From NCBI GenBank assembly GCA_018136815.1, contig CM030933.1, positions 4,630,557 through 4,694,556 of the forward strand: a stretch of 64,000 bases of DNA, written 5' to 3'. Positions 60,676 through 64,000 of this stretch are shown one piece after another (position 1 is the first letter of the stretch; each line of letters opens with the position of its first letter). Source of the DNA: Isochrysis galbana. Its lineage: Eukaryota; Haptophyta; Isochrysidales; Isochrysidaceae. Position numbers and translations under genes: made by a program. The notes beneath the pieces were generated by a model that was not told where the DNA came from, did not search any database, and saw nothing but the letters and a program-made list of their open reading frames with translations.

Positions 60676-62300
60676 GGCGAAGGAGCGAGGCTTGTGGAGG
60701 AGGGAAGAGGAGAGTGAAGCGGGGTGGTGGTGGAAGATGTCTGGGAGGAAGACTCTGGATTTTCGCCAGATGCGTGCGCACGCCGTGCGCATGATGAGTG
60801 GCAATCACATGCGCGGGGATCCCGTGCGTGGAAAGTTTCCGCACCGTCTTCTCCGTCTTCTCGTCCTCCTCCTCGGCTTCCTTGTCCTCGGTGAGAGCGA
60901 GCGCGTGGGACATACGTACAATAATATGTGGATAAACGATCGAGTCACAGCTATCCATCTAGTATATCATTCTTACCATGACTGATGATGCCCAACCAGG
61001 CAAAAAAATGCGGCCGGGCGACCAATTACAGCTTCCGCGCGGTCGTTAAAGTGGTTACGTGGGCCGTCGACACCGCCGGGCCAAAAAAATTGGAATTTTA
61101 TCACGTCGGCGCGCGCGTGCGCGAAAGAATAAGGAGCTGAGACTCGGAGGGTCGTCTAGTTAGGGCATATGGAGGTCATCCATGCATTTTTTTGCTATAA
61201 GAAAGCGATCATGAGAACCCGATTTTTACTGTCCCCACCTCTAGTCTAGAAACTAGAAAAAGACGGTTGGCCAGGAGGAATTGATGATGGATGTCACATA
61301 TTGTTGTTCTACATGAATGTTAGGTGCTGGTTGGAAATGCTCATGAAGCCCTTTCATGATGATGAAATAGATGAAAATAGCAGGCTCAATCAACGACGAG
61401 ATGAACTTCTCCGTGTCCAGGTGGAGCTCAGAACGACAGAACGACGGACGGGTTTCTGGTTCCCTAGGACGCTTCAGAGAGGAGGAGTCCATCGCGATTG
61501 TGGCACAAGGAGAGTGTGGGTCGGTAAAGGGGGCAGTAGGCGAGAAGGGTGGGTGGCAGGCAGGTGGCAGGCAAGGAGAGTACCGGGCTAGTGGGACGTC
61601 GTGGTACTAACGCTCAGTTATTTCATTTGGGTGGCCGTGAGAGGTGGATGTGTGTAGGCTTGTCTTTATGGCAGCTAGCAGTGGCTGCCATGGTGTCCTG
61701 TTCGTTCGTGTTTTGGACCCGCGCGCGCGACGGCTCGCGCGCACTTGGTTGGCGGGTGGATGTGGATCGTCCGGGTGCGGGGTGCGGACGTTTCGGTGAC
61801 AGCGGCGTGTCCATGGGCACATCGCCCGCACTCCGCACTGGCATTGGCGGCCAGGACGGCAAGAGAGGAGGGAGTCGGCGCGCGCTCCATGCCCCTATCG
61901 TTTTAACGATAGTTGAGCTAGGCAGGAACAGAAGTTCTTCGTCGGTAGTCGGTAGCCCCGGCCCCGAGCGGGATTTCAAGATTTTAATCCTGTTGGGAGC
62001 GGCTCCCGGGGGGGTTGAAAGCCGCCCCCGAGACCCGAGAGCTCCCAGCAGGTCTGGGTAGCTCGCGGGGGAGTTTGGGTCCCACCAGGAGCTCGCGGGC
62101 TCTTCTCACCCTCCCAGCCAGAGCTGCCGGGGGGTGGGGGCCTTCGGGGGCTACCATTTATATCTCTACAAGGCATTTCACGCACCGGAGCACGAGGCTA
62201 CTCGTAAAGCACCTATCCTTAGTGTGAACAGAGAAACCCATAAGAGTTTCCTTCCCCCTGCTGGGAGTCGTTGGCTGTGAGTGAGTTGGCGCCGGCGCCG
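60676..62300. other. Intergenic with dispersed element ends
   Basis: Contains a copy of the 40-bp module (61581-61618) and an end module GCGCGCTCCATGCCC followed by the imperfect palindrome CTATCGTTTTAACGATAG (61895-61912). The rest has no gene that I can support. 62000-62200 is G/C-rich sequence upstream of the glycosyltransferase gene. Confidence 0.5.
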
Positions 62301-64000
62301 ATGGGCAGCGCCTCGTCTCCTCTCCTCGGCCGCGCGACGGCCAGCTCGTCGGAGGGATGCTCCCCCGCATGGCTGGTGGCGGTGCTTGGCGCGCTTATTC
62401 TCCTACTCTACGTCAAACCACCAGCAGGCCGCGCGCTGTCACAGCCGCGCGTGCAGGGAAGAGGAGAGGTGGCGCTCGGACGGCCGAGAGACATCTTCGC
62501 GGGGAGAGAGGGCCCTCCGCCGCCGCCTGAGCGTGCGGTGGGGCGGGTGCAAGCGCATCAATCATCCGTCTCATCCCCCTGGCGCGAGCGCCGCCCGCCG
62601 CCCGCTGGCTGCGACGAGTGCTCGCTCGAGACGCTGGTGGAGCATTACTCTCTCGCAAACACACTCATCGTCTCATTCGGTAACGCGAGACAGCGCCACT
62701 TTACGGCAAACTGGGTGTACCACCTGCAAGCGCTCAACGTGCACGCGGGAATACTCGTTGGCATGATGAACATGCGGCCGACCGACGCGCTCTACCGCCC
62801 GTTCGCCGCCTCACTCCGCGCACGCGGCGTGGGTGTCTATTGCGTCAACTCGGCTGAGGTCAAGCTGGCGCCGCAGGGCGGCCGCTGGTTCCACGTGCTG
62901 CCGCTGCTGCGCACTGGTGTGCGGCTGATACTCTCCGACTCGGATGTCGTGTGGCTCCGTGACCCGGCCCCCTACCTACGTGCAATCGAGGACGAGCACC
63001 CCAAGCTCGACTTTGCAGTCTCGACGGACGCGCAGGGCATGCTCGACCATCGCCGGCTCGGCGCGGGCGAGCAGACGGGCGCGCTCTCGCGGGAGGGCGG
63101 CGAGGCTGACCTCGACGTCGAGAGGTGGGGTCAGTGCTGGGCCTCGATGAATATCGGCATCATGCTCTTCCCACCCGGTGCGCGGCGCGGCACGCTGCTC
63201 GCGCTGCAGCAGGCAACCACGCACCTGTCCGAGGACGACAACTTGCGGCGGGTCGACCAAGGCCCAATCAACTACCGGTGGAAGACGGGGTACCGCAAGT
63301 TCAAGTGGGCGCACACGCTCTTTCCTGTGCGTGATCGGACCGGGAAGCGCATGTGCGGCCTGGTCGACGGCAACGTGACAGGCGCGGTGCTTCCCGCGGC
63401 GCAGTTCTGCAACACACTAACGCATGATGTGCTCCAGCTTTGGGCGCACGCCAACGTTCGCCCGTTTGCGCTGCACGCAACTTGGATGCGCCGGCAGGAG
63501 GAGCCATGGAAGCTCATGAGATTACGCGAGCAAGGATATTGGTACGATTCGCCCGCGTGGTACGGGCTACCTGCGACGCGCACCCCGCCTGCCAACGACG
63601 CGTCGAGCTGGATGGTACGCGACGCGGCCAAGACGAGGCATCCGCCTGACCTGGCAGCACTCCGTGAGCAGGTGGGAAACGCCGCTCCACACGCGTGCGC
63701 GACCGCTGCGCCACCCAACTCCTCGAGCCCGCCGCGGTACATCTCAGCCATCGCGCTTTGGACACCGCCCCCCGTATGCTTCTGGCGCCTGTGTGCAGGA
63801 GGGCACTGTCGGCTTCCTCACGTACGATGCCTCTGTGCTACCGGCGCTCCTCGAGATTGAGCGCATCGAGGATGGCGGCATCCCGCTCCACCATATGAGG
63901 CTGATGCACGCGCAGCTCCGCAAGCTCCGGTCCGCCCTCTTCGTCGCGCGGATGCTCAACCGAGCGCTAATTCTCCCGCAGGCGAGGACGTGCTTCTCCC
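62301..64000 (+). CDS. GT77-like Golgi glycosyltransferase (continues past window)
   Basis: Exon 1 is 62301-63671 and exon 2 is 63799 to beyond 64000, joined by a 127-bp GT-AG intron; reading through the intron would replace the conserved continuation with unrelated sequence. It has a type II membrane topology: a short N-terminus, then the signal anchor WLVAVLGALILLLYV at about residues 25-40 and a Pro/Arg stem. The catalytic domain from about residue 110 has LIVSFGNARQRHFTANW, the DxD motif in LILSDSDVVWLRDP (nucleotide-sugar/metal binding) and MNIGIMLFPP. Exon 2 has LHHMRLMHAQLRKLRSALF and LNRALILP, like the C-terminal part of plant arabinosyltransferases of the XEG113/RRA type. It probably acts in glycan or glycoprotein synthesis; the acceptor is unknown. 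An in-frame upstream extension has no ATG, so 62301 is the start. Confidence 0.85.

Overview
The window comes from a GC-rich nuclear genome of a unicellular eukaryote, most likely an alga. Host genes carry short GT-AG introns (73 to 384 bp), encode eukaryote-only proteins (a RagA/Gtr1 GTPase, a STRAP-type WD40 protein, eukaryotic phosphomevalonate kinase, a GT77-like Golgi glycosyltransferase), and lie between GA- and C-rich low-complexity tracts and many retroelements. A haptophyte-like host is my best guess, with low confidence. Two runs of exactly 100 N (33478-33577 and 58739-58838) show that this is a scaffold of at least three contigs.

Layout. 1-11761 holds a minus-strand LTR retrotransposon (copy 1, left end outside the window). 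11820-33184 is the host gene region: a small membrane protein, a hypothetical protein, the Rag GTPase, phosphomevalonate kinase, a 5'-truncated LINE, a hAT-like MITE, a multidomain RNA-modification protein, a second LINE with a long intact reverse transcriptase ORF, and the 3' part of STRAP, cut by the first gap. 33578-44830 is a plus-strand LTR retrotransposon of a related but clearly different family. 44831-45891 looks like the start of a third LTR element. 45892-58274 is copy 2 of the minus-strand element, flanked on the right by the same host sequence that flanks copy 1 and ending at the second gap. 58839-64000 carries a minisatellite, a small MGQYF-type protein with a frameshift, and a GT77-like gene that runs out of the window.

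The most unusual content is in the LTR elements. Both families are Ty3/gypsy-type chromoviruses: Gag, retropepsin, RT, RNase H, H2C2/DDE integrase, C-terminal chromodomain. Between Gag and the protease both also carry a domain resembling a cytosine-5 DNA methyltransferase of the phage type (PPC and ENP motifs kept). In both families gag and pol lie in the same frame, separated by one amber codon and no other stop, so Pol is probably made by stop-codon readthrough. The pairing of a putative DNA-methylation writer with a chromodomain reader in one polyprotein is the candidate undescribed system.

The 12.2 kb at 1-12223 and 46505-58738 are essentially the same sequence, including host flank beyond the LTR. 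They differ mostly by single-base homopolymer indels, and the match stops exactly at an assembly gap. This is probably redundant or mis-ordered contigs, not two insertions.
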